Source: Proteles cristata cristata
Taxonomy: Eukaryota; Chordata; Mammalia; Carnivora; Hyaenidae
NCBI GenBank assembly: GCA_017311185.1
Contig: JAESUZ010004128.1
Location: forward strand, 1,263,001-1,327,000
Reading direction: 5' to 3'
DNA length: 64,000 nt
Both the position numbers and the translations under genes were made by a program. The notes beneath the pieces were generated by a model. It saw only the letters and a program-made list of their open reading frames with translations. It searched no databases and was not told where the DNA came from. Positions 34,542 through 45,115 of this stretch are shown here, one piece after another. Each line of letters opens with the position of its first letter. Position 1 is the first letter of the stretch.

Positions 34542-35039
34542 TTTTTTCTTGGAGTTTCTTTGGAGGAGAGCTCTTTCGTTTCATCATTTTAGTTAGCTTT
34601 TCTGCTGTTGTTGGTTTTAAAGACCTGTTAATGCTTTCTGTATCTATGAGCGCTGCTGTATCCAAGAAGACTCTTTGACTGTCCAAGGCCTGTCCTTTCA
34701 GAGAGTGTTTTTTGAATGGTATCTCTTGGTCTCTCTCTGGGACCTTGGTAATTTTATTTTCCTATTTGTAGTGATATTTGGGACTCTCCACCTTGTGTAC
34801 TCTGGCTTGTTTCTTGAGGTAGCCATTAGAAGGCTTTCTCAGTGGATTCTGTGTCCTTTTTCTCCGAATCTCTCAGGTTTTGTAAGGTTTCTAATGGCTT
34901 CAGATCTTTTCCATGTGATATATGGGCGCGAGTGCAACTATGGAGCTCCTTACTTCTCTGCTATCTTGCCCCCTCTCCGGGTATCCTCTTACTTTGAATA
35001 TGAAGATTGGGAGAGGCAACCTGCTGGTGTCCTGAATAT

Positions 35040-35378
35040 TCCTACAGGTTCTTGCTGCAAATGTCAAGAATGCAAAGCCCTCTTTTCTTGATCCATCTCT
35101 CTGGGTTGTATTTGCAGTGAACAATCTTAAGGATGGATAATGCCTCCTTCCAGCTCAAGGAGCATGTTCTTTGCAGAGCTTTCCAAGCCCAGTGTTCCTC
35201 TCTTGTAATACAACTCACTGCATGTGCAGGTATCCATCTGGGCTGTTCGTCTTCTTGGGACTTGGAGGGAAAGGGAACCACTGCAAACCATACCACTTGT
35301 TGTGCTGTGAGTAATAAAGTCCTTTGTCTCTTACCCAGGAGTCTTGTGCCTTCTGTCAGTATCCACCAAACACTAACA
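35040..35378 (+). mobile_element. LTR-like fragment with polyadenylation signal
   Basis: Contains AATAAA at 35313-35318, followed by 'tcctttgtctcttacccagg' and ending near 'ccaaacactaaca', an R-U5-like layout ending in CA. The upstream 250 bp is unlike neighbouring single-copy DNA. No gag/pol/env remnant adjoins it. Family not recognised; it could be a solo LTR fragment or a chance AATAAA in single-copy DNA. Confidence 0.35.
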
Positions 35379-35805
35379 GGATAACTTACAAGCTTAGTAA
35401 GTAGGGTGAAATCAAATGCCAGATCCTGACGACATTTAATATTTAAATGATTCTCTTTTGTTCTTTAATACTGGAAATGCAACTTTCAGGCTCCATAGTG
35501 ATCATTTCAATACAATTCATAGGACTGGGCCATTTCTAAGTTTCAGGAATTATGGTTCTCTAATATGGGTAATGGAAATGCTTTAAGATTTATTGCCATA
35601 AAACCTGTTTAATTTTCAGAAGCTATTAAAAATGATTGCATTTTATGCTATTATTACCTTTTGTTCTGTTTAATTACTCAGAAAGAATATTTATAGCTTA
35701 ATCTTCCTGTTCATTTTCAACAGAAGAGCATTCATGAATTGCGTTTGCAATCTTTCCCTATCTGGGTTGCCACTCATACTTCAGAAGTGCCCAGCACACC
35801 TCTTT
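35379..35805. other. AT-rich single-copy DNA, candidate conserved non-coding element
   Basis: No repeat recognised. It holds homeobox-like words (ccataaaacctg, tttaattactca, gttcattttcaa) in high-complexity AT-rich sequence. Conservation cannot be tested here. Confidence 0.35.
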
Positions 35806-35806
35806 T

Positions 35807-35905
35807 TACCCATTCATTACACAAACATTTGTTGAGTGCCTGTATTTCAAAAGGCATTGTGCTGAATGTAGTGGGAAGGATAGAGCTGTATAAGGCAAGA
35901 TACTG
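35807..35905 (-). mobile_element. L2 3' end, antisense
   Basis: 'cattcattacacaaacattt', 'gttgagtgcctgtatttcaa' and 'ggcattgtgctgaatgtagt' match the antisense L2 terminus. Confidence 0.6.
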
Positions 35906-37370
35906 CAGTGCATATTATCTACATGCTCAATGCTTGCGTTGGAGGAGAAGGAACTTAGAGTCATTGAGACTCAATAGGAGGCATAAGCATGGGCCACTGA
36001 CATGCTAAACTAGTGGGTATAAAGGGAAGAAGAGTCTGACTGGAAAAAATACAGGTGCAGGACTAGAGGCAAGGGACAAGTGTCCCCTGATGATTATAAG
36101 ATTTGAGACCAGGTGCCTGAATGCTGGTGATATCAGCTGCCTGAATAGAGAATTCTGAAAGAGAAAGTGTTCTGGAGGCGGTAAGGGAAGGACAGACGGA
36201 AGGAAGGGCACAGAAAGACAGAGAATCTGTACAATAAATTAAGTCCAAAACCAAATAGGAAAGTTTCCAGAAGGAAAGGAAGGCGAACGCATCCAAATGC
36301 TATAGGGAAGTGAAAGAAGATGAGTCCTGAGAAAGACCACTGGTAGGTGAGTATGTCTCTGGAGACTTACATGTGCGAAGCCAAAACGGGTATGTGCAGG
36401 GGAGGGATGGTGGGTTCAGGACTCAGGCACCTGGCTAGGGTTGCTAACTCCTTAAGAGCCTACCAGATTGTCTCCCTTTCCATCCAGGGTGTTACTGTCT
36501 AGATGTCCCCATGCCTTACCTGGCTTAGCTTAAAATCCAAAATTTAATACCTCTTCATCTGCCATGTGCTGCCCACCATTTGCCCTCTGTCAACCTCCAG
36601 TTTCCGATCCCTGTGGTGATGTCTATCGCTTGAGACTCAGTGTCACCCAAAAGACCATGGAGCTGGCCAGCTCTTCCTGCCACCTCTCTCCTGGACTGAC
36701 TGAGTCTATCTGCTGAGCCAACCCTGACCTATCTGGAGGTGCCTCTTTGCCAAAGGCCCCTGGCCACTGATGACATTTGGGGATCTTCACAACATACTGT
36801 GGCCACGACGTAATAAGGTCTTTACTCAGTGACTTGGGTTCCAAAACAGTGCTGCCTTGTGTTGTCACCCCCGGCTCAAGAGACACATCTGTGGTCATGG
36901 CTCATGGAGTCTGTCAACTCCTCTGTCGATGGGCTCGGGTACACATATATGGAGCTAAACCATGGGACAGAGAACCTGGTGAGTATTCAGAGCTGTTCTT
37001 ATTCCAAGCTTATGTGCCCCAGTCTCTCTTCTTAAAATAAGACATTTTTAAGAAATGCCTCCATCACTGCTGCGGGTGGATTCTCGTGGGTCACGTTCCA
37101 AATGCCTCTGGCACCTGCTCCCAGAGCTCTGAATGGTAGGCTGATCTCCATTCACTTCTATCTGAAGCACCCAGGTATATCGTTACCATTAAGATATGTG
37201 TTCAGGGAAATAATATGAGGACACGTGATTATTTTTTCCAAAAGGAAAAACACTTCTAATATGAATTTTGCATGATACAATGTTAAAGACAGAGTCCATT
37301 ATTGAGTGTCTGATCTCCTACCCCACAAACTCAGTACCTACTTGACAGTGAATTAAGAAGAAAACAAACA
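35906..37370. other. Single-copy DNA, nothing recognised
   Basis: 1.5 kb without a nameable repeat. The opposed ORF pair 36623-36898 (minus) and 36777-37040 (plus) has no known domain. A donor-like 'acctggtgagtatt' at about 36976 has no exon partner I can identify. Confidence 0.4.
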
Positions 37371-37593
37371 GAGGTCACCTGGATGGCTCAGTCAGCTAAG
37401 CGCCGACTTTGGCTCAGGTCATGATCTCATGATTCATAAGTTCGAGGCCCGTGTTATGTTCTGTGCTGACAGCTCAAAGCTTGGAGCCTGCTTCAGATTC
37501 TGTGTCTCCTCTCTCTCTCTCTGCCTCTCCCCTACTTGTGCTCTCTCTCTCAAGAACAAATAACAAACATCTAAAAAATTATTTTAAAAAAAC
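37371..37593 (+). mobile_element. Felid SINE, somewhat diverged
   Basis: 'gaggtcacctggatggctca' head, 'ttctgtgctgacagctcaaa' body, CT tract and degraded A-rich tail. I found no convincing TSD. Confidence 0.93.
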
Positions 37594-38734
37594 GTAATTT
37601 TCCTACTAAATCGGCTGAATAATCTATAGTGTCAAATGTTGGCACGTGTCAGAGATGATTGGATCAAAATGATGACACTAAAATTTATCTGAAAGGTAAG
37701 TTCTATCTATTTCAATGTTGACACCCCCCTCCAGCGTTTAGACCTGTGAAACTGCACTGCATTTATGCTTTTTCTCAGTAGAGAGTCAAGGTTCTTTGTC
37801 AAACATGACAGCACTTAGAAGCAGAGTTTTCTTCCCTCAGAGAGCAAGATTTCTTAATATCTGTATCAGGTTTTGCATCCATGGCTCAAATAGGTGAACG
37901 TGCTAAGTGTTAACTCTCTTTGTTAAAAAAACGCAGCCATTTAAACGGGGGAAGAAGCAAGGCAACCATTTAAATGGGGGACTGTCTCCCCTGAGGAATT
38001 CATATTGCTGCAGCCAGTCTCCTCTCAGCAGCTGGACAGTGCTTTGGGTTCTGGCTTCCTTGGTCACACTTATCCCCATATGAAAGATCTTGGCATCTCC
38101 AAAGGCGCCCTTCCCGTGCACCACATGGATCCATTTATGAGCGGGACTGATCTCCCTCAAGGAACCCAAGTGGCCCACAGCCCCATGCCAGCACAGACAC
38201 ACAGGCAGGAAGCTACTGTCCTCTACCGCGAAGACCAAGCTCTGCCTGAGGTCAGACCACATTGAATCGTTTAATATATACCATCCATTCCAACCATTTT
38301 CATTTGAGAATGTGTCACATCATGCATTTTCCAAGATGCGCTGCACTGAATCTGCTGCAGACCAGCCTGCTCTCTGACAGGCTTTCCTCAAAGCCATTGG
38401 CACCACATTGGCATTGCTCAGCTTCGGCTGACATTCTATAAATGTCAGTGTGTTGTTAGTTCCGTAACGGGCTTTGTAAACCAACTTGGGGAACAAAACT
38501 AGTCCATAAGAATTTTTAGAAACTCTGCAGCAGGGGCCTTTCCTCACTCGGTCCCCTGCCTTCCTGACTCAGAGTCCCATTCTGCACCCACTTCAGTGTC
38601 CAAGTCCTCGAGTGGAGTGCATCTCTGATCAAATCTGCTCGTGTGTCCCCCACCTCTGCATATGGCAAATGCAGGTTACAAATTATGTCCTGGAATTTCT
38701 TCCTTAGCCACTGTAGTAGGAGCCATGTTGTTAC
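37594..38734. other. Single-copy DNA, nothing recognised
   Basis: Contains a local near-duplication (37933-37979). ORF 37903-38262 (minus, 119 codons) is opposed by 38005-38265 (plus), with no known domain in either. Confidence 0.4.
37933..37979. repeat. Imperfect direct repeat (ccatttaaaygggg)
   Basis: 'gcagccatttaaacggggg' and 'ggcaaccatttaaatggggg', 27 bp apart, differ at a few positions. Confidence 0.75.
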
Positions 38735-39075
38735 TTCTACTAATAAAAGCAACAGCCATTGTTTATTGTTTATTAACTAAGCACTTTGCATATTCTGAGG
38801 ACTTATAAGCCCCTATCAATAGCCTTACCAATGAAATTTATCATTTATAAAATACCAACCTGACGGCGGATGTTTCACCTGTGGTATCTTTCAGGACCCG
38901 CGAAACAACTTTATGAGGTAGATAAAATGTCGTTCTGATTTTACAGGTGAAAAAACATCACCACCGATACCAGCAACAGAAAACCTCCCTGATTGGGTCC
39001 CGCGGTCACACACTGAGCAGAGCTGAGGTACAGAACCCAGGCCCATGGGGCTCTAGAGGCCTGTGGTTCTGGGAA
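38735..39075 (-). mobile_element. MIR SINE, antisense, with an insertion
   Basis: The core 38890-39075 is clear: 'actttatgaggtagataaaa', 'ctgattttacaggtgaaaaa', 'cagagctgaggtacagaacc'. 38738-38815 ('attgtttattaactaagcac', 'tttgcatattctgagg') matches the more distal MIR; 60-70 bp between looks extra. Confidence 0.7.
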
Positions 39076-39305
39076 TTCCATCTTGTTCTCAGGCCTCCTC
39101 CTAATTCTTGCCCCCTTTGCCCTCTCGGAGCACACTGGTGATCCCGAAACGTTACCCTACTCAGAGCCACAGGCACCTGGTTAGTAGCCAGCCAGTCACC
39201 AAGGGACCAGTCACAGGGCACAAGCATAACTCTTTCAAACACGACACAGACCCTCAGTTAACGAATAGAGACTTTGAAAAATGGAATTATATTTTGTACC
39301 TATTT

Positions 39306-39482
39306 TCTTTTTTTTTAATTTTTCTAAATGTATTTATTTTGAGAGAAAGAGCAAGCAGGCAGAGGGGCAAAGAGAGAGGAAGAGAGAATCCCAGGCAGGC
39401 TCTGTGCCACCAGCACAGAGCCTGATGCAAGGCTCGAACTCACAAACCTTGAGATCACGACCTGTGCCAAAACCAGGTGCCA
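39306..39482 (-). mobile_element. Felid SINE, antisense, head deleted internally
   Basis: Poly-T and 'aatgtatttattttgagaga' tail, 'caccagcacagagcctgatg' body, 'gagatcacgacctgtgccaa', then directly 'aaaccaggtgcc'. About 35 bp of the head (the A-box region) is missing. 'tattttgt' occurs on both sides. Confidence 0.88.
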
Positions 39483-39664
39483 CTATTTTGTGCTGATTTC
39501 TAACGATATAATATATAATTCTGAAAAACCATCATGAAAAGTTTAACCAATATGAGTTACTATTTCAAAACTAAATGTATTATTGTATTACACACAAAGC
39601 TGAATAAAAGCTCCGTGGTTGGTATATTTATTTGCATCCCCTCACTCGCAGCACACAACATTCT

Positions 39665-39715
39665 CACTAAGTGATGTCTGTTGCACCTTCAAGACACTAA
39701 GTGATGTCTGTTGCA
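39665..39715. repeat. 21-bp perfect direct repeat, 30-bp period
   Basis: 'cactaagtgatgtctgttgc' plus a occurs at 39665-39685 and 39695-39715, separated by 9 bp. Confidence 0.95.
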
Positions 39716-40423
39716 TACACTGACTCTGTGATCAGTACCACTAATGAAAAGGCCCAGAGCAAAGAACAGAGTGGAACCCCCTCCTCAGAATTTACCTAAC
39801 TTTGGTGTGATCAGTCACTGGCTCCAGGTCACAATGAAAATTCAGCAGGCCACCCCTTGTTCTCCTGGTGCAAAAGTTCTGGGGCCTGGGGTGGGAGTGA
39901 CCTTTCCAGGCAGGTCACTGGGGCTGAGATTCTCTCTCCTACAGTCCTAAAATGGTGGAAGTCCCCCAGAAGGGAAATTAGAGTTGAGTCGGGGGTCAGA
40001 GAGAGGAGGAGCGCAAGGTCCCAGAGGGGTTAAGTCAGGTTAGTCTCAAGGAGGACCAGGCTGACTTCACTAGTTAAGCTGAGCGATGGGCTGGGAGTTC
40101 TGGGTGGGCACGTTGAGCACCACGGGACTGCCCCCTAGTGGTGGCAGAGGGCACGGCCACCACAATGGGAGATTGACCCAGAGCTCTGAGCTCTTGAAAT
40201 TGAGGGCCCAAGGCTGCAAGAAGGAAATGCAGAAATGGCTACCGAGGTTCTTGGCAACACATTTTGAAATTTGGCCCAGGACAAGTCCTACAGAGAAAAA
40301 GGGCCCAGAAACGAGCCTTGACTCATGTGTTTTTCCTTCTGTTTGAAAATATGTTCCACATTTTGAACAATTAAGGTAAAATCACCAAGACAGACTATTA
40401 TGATCCCTGGAGCTGTTAAGAAA
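39716..40423. other. GC-richer single-copy DNA with a CTCF-like site
   Basis: No gene or repeat recognised. G+C is visibly higher than the surroundings. Its main feature is the CTCF-like motif at 40126-40145. Confidence 0.45.
40126..40145 (-). promoter_or_regulatory. CTCF-like binding motif
   Basis: Plus strand 'ctgccccctagtgg' is the complement of CCACTAGGGGGCAG, which fits the CTCF core CCASYAGRKGGCRS at every position. It lies outside any repeat I recognise. If occupied, its orientation (motif on the minus strand) would define loop direction. Confidence 0.6.
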
Positions 40424-40434
40424 ACAAACAAGTA

Positions 40435-40663
40435 GGGGCACCTGGGTGGCTCAGTCGGTTAAGCGTCTGACTTCCGCTCAGGTCATGATCTCATGGTTTG
40501 TGCATTCGAGCCCCGTGTCCAGCTCTGTGCTGACTCCCAGCTCAGAGCCTGAAGCCTGTTTCAGATTCTGTATCTCCCTCTCTCTCTGACCCTCCCCTGC
40601 TCACGCTGTCTCTCTCCCTCTCTGTCTCAGAAATTAAAAAAAAGAAAGAAAGAAAGAAAGAAG
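40435..40663 (+). mobile_element. Felid SINE with (GAAA)n tail
   Basis: 'ggggcacctgggtggctcag' head, a 'ctctgtgctgactcccagct' body variant with a 5-6 bp insertion, CT tract and (GAAA)5 tail. TSD 'acaaacaagta' at 40424-40434 and 40664-40674. Confidence 0.97.
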
Positions 40664-40829
40664 ACAAACAAGTAATAAATGTGAGTCTTCCATGAGATTT
40701 GGAGCATGTTCATAACACAGCCCCTGAGAAAATATTCTCTTTATTTTTTTGATAAGTTATATTAAACTTGAAGGGTGATTGTTTTTACAGGGAACCCCGC
40801 ACAAGACATGGCCTAATCAGTTAGACTCA

Positions 40830-41230
40830 TGGAGTCTGGCAGTCTTAGTTTTATGTATCTGTTTGGCTAAATGATAGTCCTCAGCTATTCAAACTCTCCC
40901 TTAGGTGCTGTCAGAAGGTCCTTTGAGTGTGTGATTCAAGTCCATAATTAGTTGACTATAGGTAAGGGAAATTATTTCAGGTAATCTGGGTAGACCTGAT
41001 TCAACAAGTTGAAAAGACTTGAACTGAATCTTCCCTAAGGAAGAATCAATTCCACCTTGGTCTGAAGCTTCACCTTGAACCAAGAGTCCCAGCCTTCCCT
41101 CCTGTGAATTTCAGGCTAGCCCAGTCAGTCCTACAATCATGTAAGTCGATCCCTTGCAATACATCTCTTAATACATCTACCTCCAACTGGTTCCGTTTCT
41201 CTGGCTCAACCCTGATGGTACTATACAGGC
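40830..41230 (+). mobile_element. Ancient mammalian interspersed repeat, family unassigned
   Basis: 'gcagtcttagttttatgtat', 'gtttggctaaatgatagtcc', 'taattagttgactataggta', 'caatcatgtaagtcgatccc' and 'aactggttccgtttctctgg' follow the order of a common mammal-wide repeat ending '…ggttctgtttctctggagaa'. It is probably an LTR or DNA-element relic; I cannot name it safely. Confidence 0.55.
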
Positions 41231-41583
41231 ACTAACTGGGCATAGGACAGGGTTACCCCTTTCTTGGGGTCATAGCCAGTACAGTCAGGGGATGGACATC
41301 AGAAAGGAGTCACTGGAGGTGTGTCAAAGTCCAGGTTGACAAGAGCGGAAAGTCCAAATGAAAAAAAAAATCACATCGGAGTAGACAAGGGTTGAGGGCT
41401 TCCATATAGAATCAAATAAGGGAGTGCTTACAAAGCAAGAAAGGCTGAGGTCAGGGAAAAGGCTGAGGTCAGGAGTAGGGGGGTGGTAGTTTAGATCTAG
41501 AATAATTCCAGACACAGTGGGGCCTGGTGAGTAAGGCACTAGCCCCAGGCACAAATTTAAGGGGGTGACCAAATCTCAGTCAT
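41231..41583. other. Single-copy DNA, nothing recognised
   Basis: A short local repeat of 'aggctgaggtcagg' (41442-41474) is the only structure seen. Confidence 0.4.
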
Positions 41584-41602
41584 CAAGATAAATAATATTT
41601 TA

Positions 41603-41815
41603 CTTATTTTTAATTTTTATGCTTATTTATTTTTGAGAGAGAGAAAGAAAGGACAAGAAAGTGAGGTTCAGAGAGACAGAGGGAGAGAATCCTAAGCAGG
41701 CTCCACACTGTCAGCACAGAGCCCAGTTTGGGGCTCAAACTCACAAACCATGAGATCATAACCTGAGCCAAAATCAAGAGTCAGATGCTTAACCGACTGA
41801 GCCACCCATGTGCCC
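41603..41815 (-). mobile_element. Felid SINE, full-length antisense
   Basis: Tail 'atgcttatttatttttgaga', 'ctgtcagcacagagcccagt', head complement ending 'gccacccatgtgcccc'. Perfect TSD 'caagataaataatatttta' (19 bp) at 41584-41602 and 41816-41834. Confidence 0.97.
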
Positions 41816-41834
41816 CAAGATAAATAATATTTTA

Positions 41835-43239
41835 ATACATTATTTTAAAATCAAAATTAATGCAAAAGATCCATGATGAGCAAAATATGAAGATTTTAAA
41901 TAAAGACAGCATCAGAAAGATCCAAATGTATTCAGTGGCTGAGCAGGGCAGTGGTCTCTGATATTGCATCTCTCTGATTTGAAGGCCCTGGCTGCCAGTC
42001 CCATAGGATTTAGGGGAAGCTGAAGATGGTCTGACTCAAGTTTGTGGTCCAAAGGTGGGACAGTAGATTGATACCAGAAGTGAGTGGTGACCTAGAAAAA
42101 CTGCCAAAGTGACAGCCAAAAAGCAGATTCAAACTGAGGTCATAATCAGCCACTTAGATAAGCAATGAACCAAAGAGGTAGATATGGAGGGGGGAGATGG
42201 GTGTAAGGAATCTAGAGAGAAAAATGGCACAGCAAAGAGAGAGGCTGAGGCACCATGATGTTGGGACTTGAACAGCACGTAATGAAAAACCTTCCTTTAT
42301 AACACGTGATGCAGAAGTACTTTAGAAACTAGTCAAAAATAGTAATCTACTATTTGTGACTTGTTTGAAAGTTAACTGAGTCCAAATAAGGCCAGTTAGA
42401 ATAGTCAAAGAAATGTCACAGAGCTAAGAAGAGGTATTACCATGTTACATTTTTTCTTTATTCTCTTCATTTTGCAAGGATAAAACATTGATATTTAATC
42501 TCTGTATAGCAGCACTTTGTTATTTTGATATATTAAGAATCGTCTAAATACAAAATATAGTATAGACCAGAAGGAAGGGCTGATCAGGGAGAGATGTTGG
42601 GTCCACACGCCACACACATGCACGCACACACACACACATACGCACATAATATGCGCTCTCCCCCATTACTCAGTCTGAAAAAGATCTGTTACACTGCTTA
42701 TACAAAATGAGTCAAGATAGGAATAGTATTCTTTCTAATGCACAAAGCTTTATTCAATGAGACAAAACCTATAACATTTATTTTTATGTTTTTACTATTA
42801 CTATATTTTATTACCAGAAAACATAACAAATGTAATATGTAATCATATAAGAATGTCATTTTATATCAGTTACCCTCATTTTGGATAATAAAATTCTAGT
42901 AAGCAGAGTCCATACTATCCATAGGGATGTGACAGGTTTAAATATGTGAGCCTTATAGAAACTCATGACCACACAATATTGTTTATTGTTAAAACCAAAT
43001 TTTTGGCAAGATTTCTAAGTAACAATAATGGTATGATACAAAGGCATTAGACAGAAAATAATCAATGTGTACAATTATTATTAGTAGAATGTAGGCAGCC
43101 CTCAAATAATAGACCAAATAGTTACGCAATTAATATATATACCACTTTCCAAAGTCCTGAAAGACCAGGTAGTTGTGAGCCCACTGGGATATGTGCTGTC
43201 TTGACTTAGCCTAAAAGGCTGAGCTGAGTCAAAGACATT
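41835..43239. other. Single-copy DNA, nothing recognised
   Basis: 1.4 kb, AT-rich in the second half. The only repeat is a short CA-rich patch at 42605-42645. Confidence 0.4.
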
Positions 43240-43430
43240 CAGGTTCAGGTGCAGACTCTGCCATTTATAGGTATCAGATCTTGCTCACTGTGACTTCTCT
43301 GAGCCCATTTCCCACACGCAGAATGGAAAGAGTTAAAATAGCTTCCTTGGGTTATTATAATGATGATATGAGATAAAATGTCACTGGCATACGATCTGGC
43401 ACTTGTAGTAATGTCTGTTCCTGCCCTCTG
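43240..43430 (+). mobile_element. MIR SINE
   Basis: 'ggttcaggtgcagactctgc', 'tgacttctctgagcccattt', 'gatgatatgagataaaatgt' and 'gatctggcacttgtagtaat' follow sense MIR order nearly full-length. Confidence 0.8.
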
Positions 43431-44394
43431 CTGATTGAAGTGACAGGGGGAAGCGTTCTCTTCATTTCTGACGAGGATTGAACAAGGGCTAATATATACG
43501 AGCCCTGCAATTTTAAACTTGAAACGCTGTAATTTTGAAAAGTTAGTCATGATGCTCAGGGCAGCAGCTGTCTGATGTTGTAAGGTCTTTTGAGGAGAGG
43601 CTTGCTCACAGGGTGTTCAAGAAAACCCCAAAGCCTCATTACCCAGCATGCTCAGGACTGTTGCTTTGGCTTATGCCCATTAAAGCACAGAACAATACTG
43701 ATTACTTTTATCATATGTAGCCAAGATAGGGAGTGCAGAGTCTTGGGCTTCTAACAGCTTAGCGATTTCTAAGGACAAAAAACATTCCACTAATACCTAA
43801 CAATATTTTGTGTTAGTGTTTTGATCATTATCTAATACCCTTTAAATATTATCGCTGTTCTTCTGAAAACCCTGTTTGATTGACTCATGTGACTGGATCT
43901 GAATCAAGCAATTGGGGTCAGACCCACTCCAAATAAACTTTCTGAAGGGCCATCTTTATGAGAAATTTAGATGGAAATAATGACAAGTATTTTTATATAA
44001 TAACACAATAAACATTTGCTAATAAGTATTTATGAACATTGGCATGTAATTTTTTTCCCTGGGAAACCAGAACCAGTTTTGAATGTAAACTAATTTACTT
44101 ACTATTCTTGGCATACAAGAGCTTTGAATCAGGGTTTTATTCAGCTCCTTCCCACTATTACGTGAGTGTAATTCACATGAGGGTAATTTAAAATTTCTCT
44201 GAAGTGCTGAAGGAACCAACAGAGCTAACAAGCACCAATAAGTCTGTTGAATCAACCCTAGTATAGATTGACGTGTGCAGTACTCAAAAAACAATTGTCG
44301 GATTAATTCATTCACAGAGTAAGGAGTTGCGTAAGAGGTGACATTGTGGTGGGCAAGACAACCAAGAGTTTTACAAGGACCAACAATTTTTCAT
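43431..44394. other. Repeat-poor single-copy block, candidate conserved non-coding DNA
   Basis: About 960 bp between two MIRs with no recognised repeat and no credible ORF. Confidence 0.4.
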
Positions 44395-44535
44395 TTCAAC
44401 GTGTGTCACCCAAAGAACTCCCTTCACTTCTCTAAACCTCAGCTCCCTTATCTGTAAAAGGAGTTCTATTCCTAACTCCACATGTTCACAGGGACTACAC
44501 TTTATTACACGCCTAAATGACTCAGCACCACATCG
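44395..44535 (+). mobile_element. MIR SINE core
   Basis: 'cttcacttctctaaacctca', 'gctcccttatctgtaaaagg' and 'gactcagcacc' fit the sense MIR core. Confidence 0.65.
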
Positions 44536-45000
44536 TACTATCTATCGTCCCCTCACCTCTGCAGGCGGATACAATAAAATAGCACTAGTGTCAAATTTAA
44601 GGAGTTACATTGCAATACTGTTGGAGAAATAATAGGGGAGGGATGCATCATGACTGTGCACTGGATTGTCTTTCATTGCACAGTTAGTCAACACTATCCT
44701 AGTTTCCAAACACGATCATCCAACCAGGATTGTGCATTTTCCTGGAATTTTCAAAAACCTTAGGAAAGGCATGTACAGAGCAGGCTCAGGACAACTAGAA
44801 CCAGGGATTATGTCACCAGGAGTCTTTGTCCAGTTTTAGTTTGCTTTTCTGTATGTTGATTTGATTCTTTCTTCCATATGGCCAGTCACACCTACGGAAA
44901 GGAGAAAGCACAGAAGGAACTCTGGGGTATTGAATTAGAAGGAAATGGAAATATCATATCAGTATGACTGGATTTTAAATAAACATTTAAATATACAAGT
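44536..45000. other. Single-copy DNA, nothing recognised
   Basis: No repeat or gene recognised. Confidence 0.4.
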
Positions 45001-45115
45001 GTGCTTTGTGTATGTGTGTAGTATGTATGTGTGTGTGTATGTGTGAGTGTAGGTGTGTGTCCGTTTGTACATGTTTGTGTGAGTATATTTGTGTCTGTGT
45101 CTGTGTGCCTGTATT
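45001..45115. repeat. Degenerate (TG)n-rich low-complexity tract
   Basis: Interrupted GT repeats (gtatgtgtgtagtatg, gtgtctgtgtctgtgtgcct). The 70-codon ORF at 45031 is a product of this repeat. Confidence 0.9.

Larger units (their letters stand above)
29286..34978 (-). mobile_element. Near-complete felid-type L1, nested SINE inside
   Basis: Order on the minus strand: short 5' leader from 34978 (contains 'gggggcaagatagcagag'), ORF1 (34541 down to about 33720), spacer, ORF2 (33657 to 29545), 3'UTR and an A-rich tail ending at 29286. A perfect 18-bp TSD 'gggtatcctcttactttg' flanks it at 29268-29285 and 34979-34996. Its 5693 bp includes a 253-bp SINE. The leader before ORF1 is only about 0.4 kb, shorter than in the 53.0 and 59.7 kb copies. 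Both ORFs are broken, so it is not autonomous. Its 3'UTR type matches the copies at 10.7 and 17.9 kb. Confidence 0.96.

Noticed and set aside
34011..34596. Plus-strand ORFs opposite L1 ORF1 (94 and 166 codons)
   Set aside because: Antisense shadows of the L1 ORF1 on the minus strand.
36970..36990. Splice-donor-like gtgagt
   Set aside because: Isolated donor-like words are expected by chance; no matching acceptor or coding frame.
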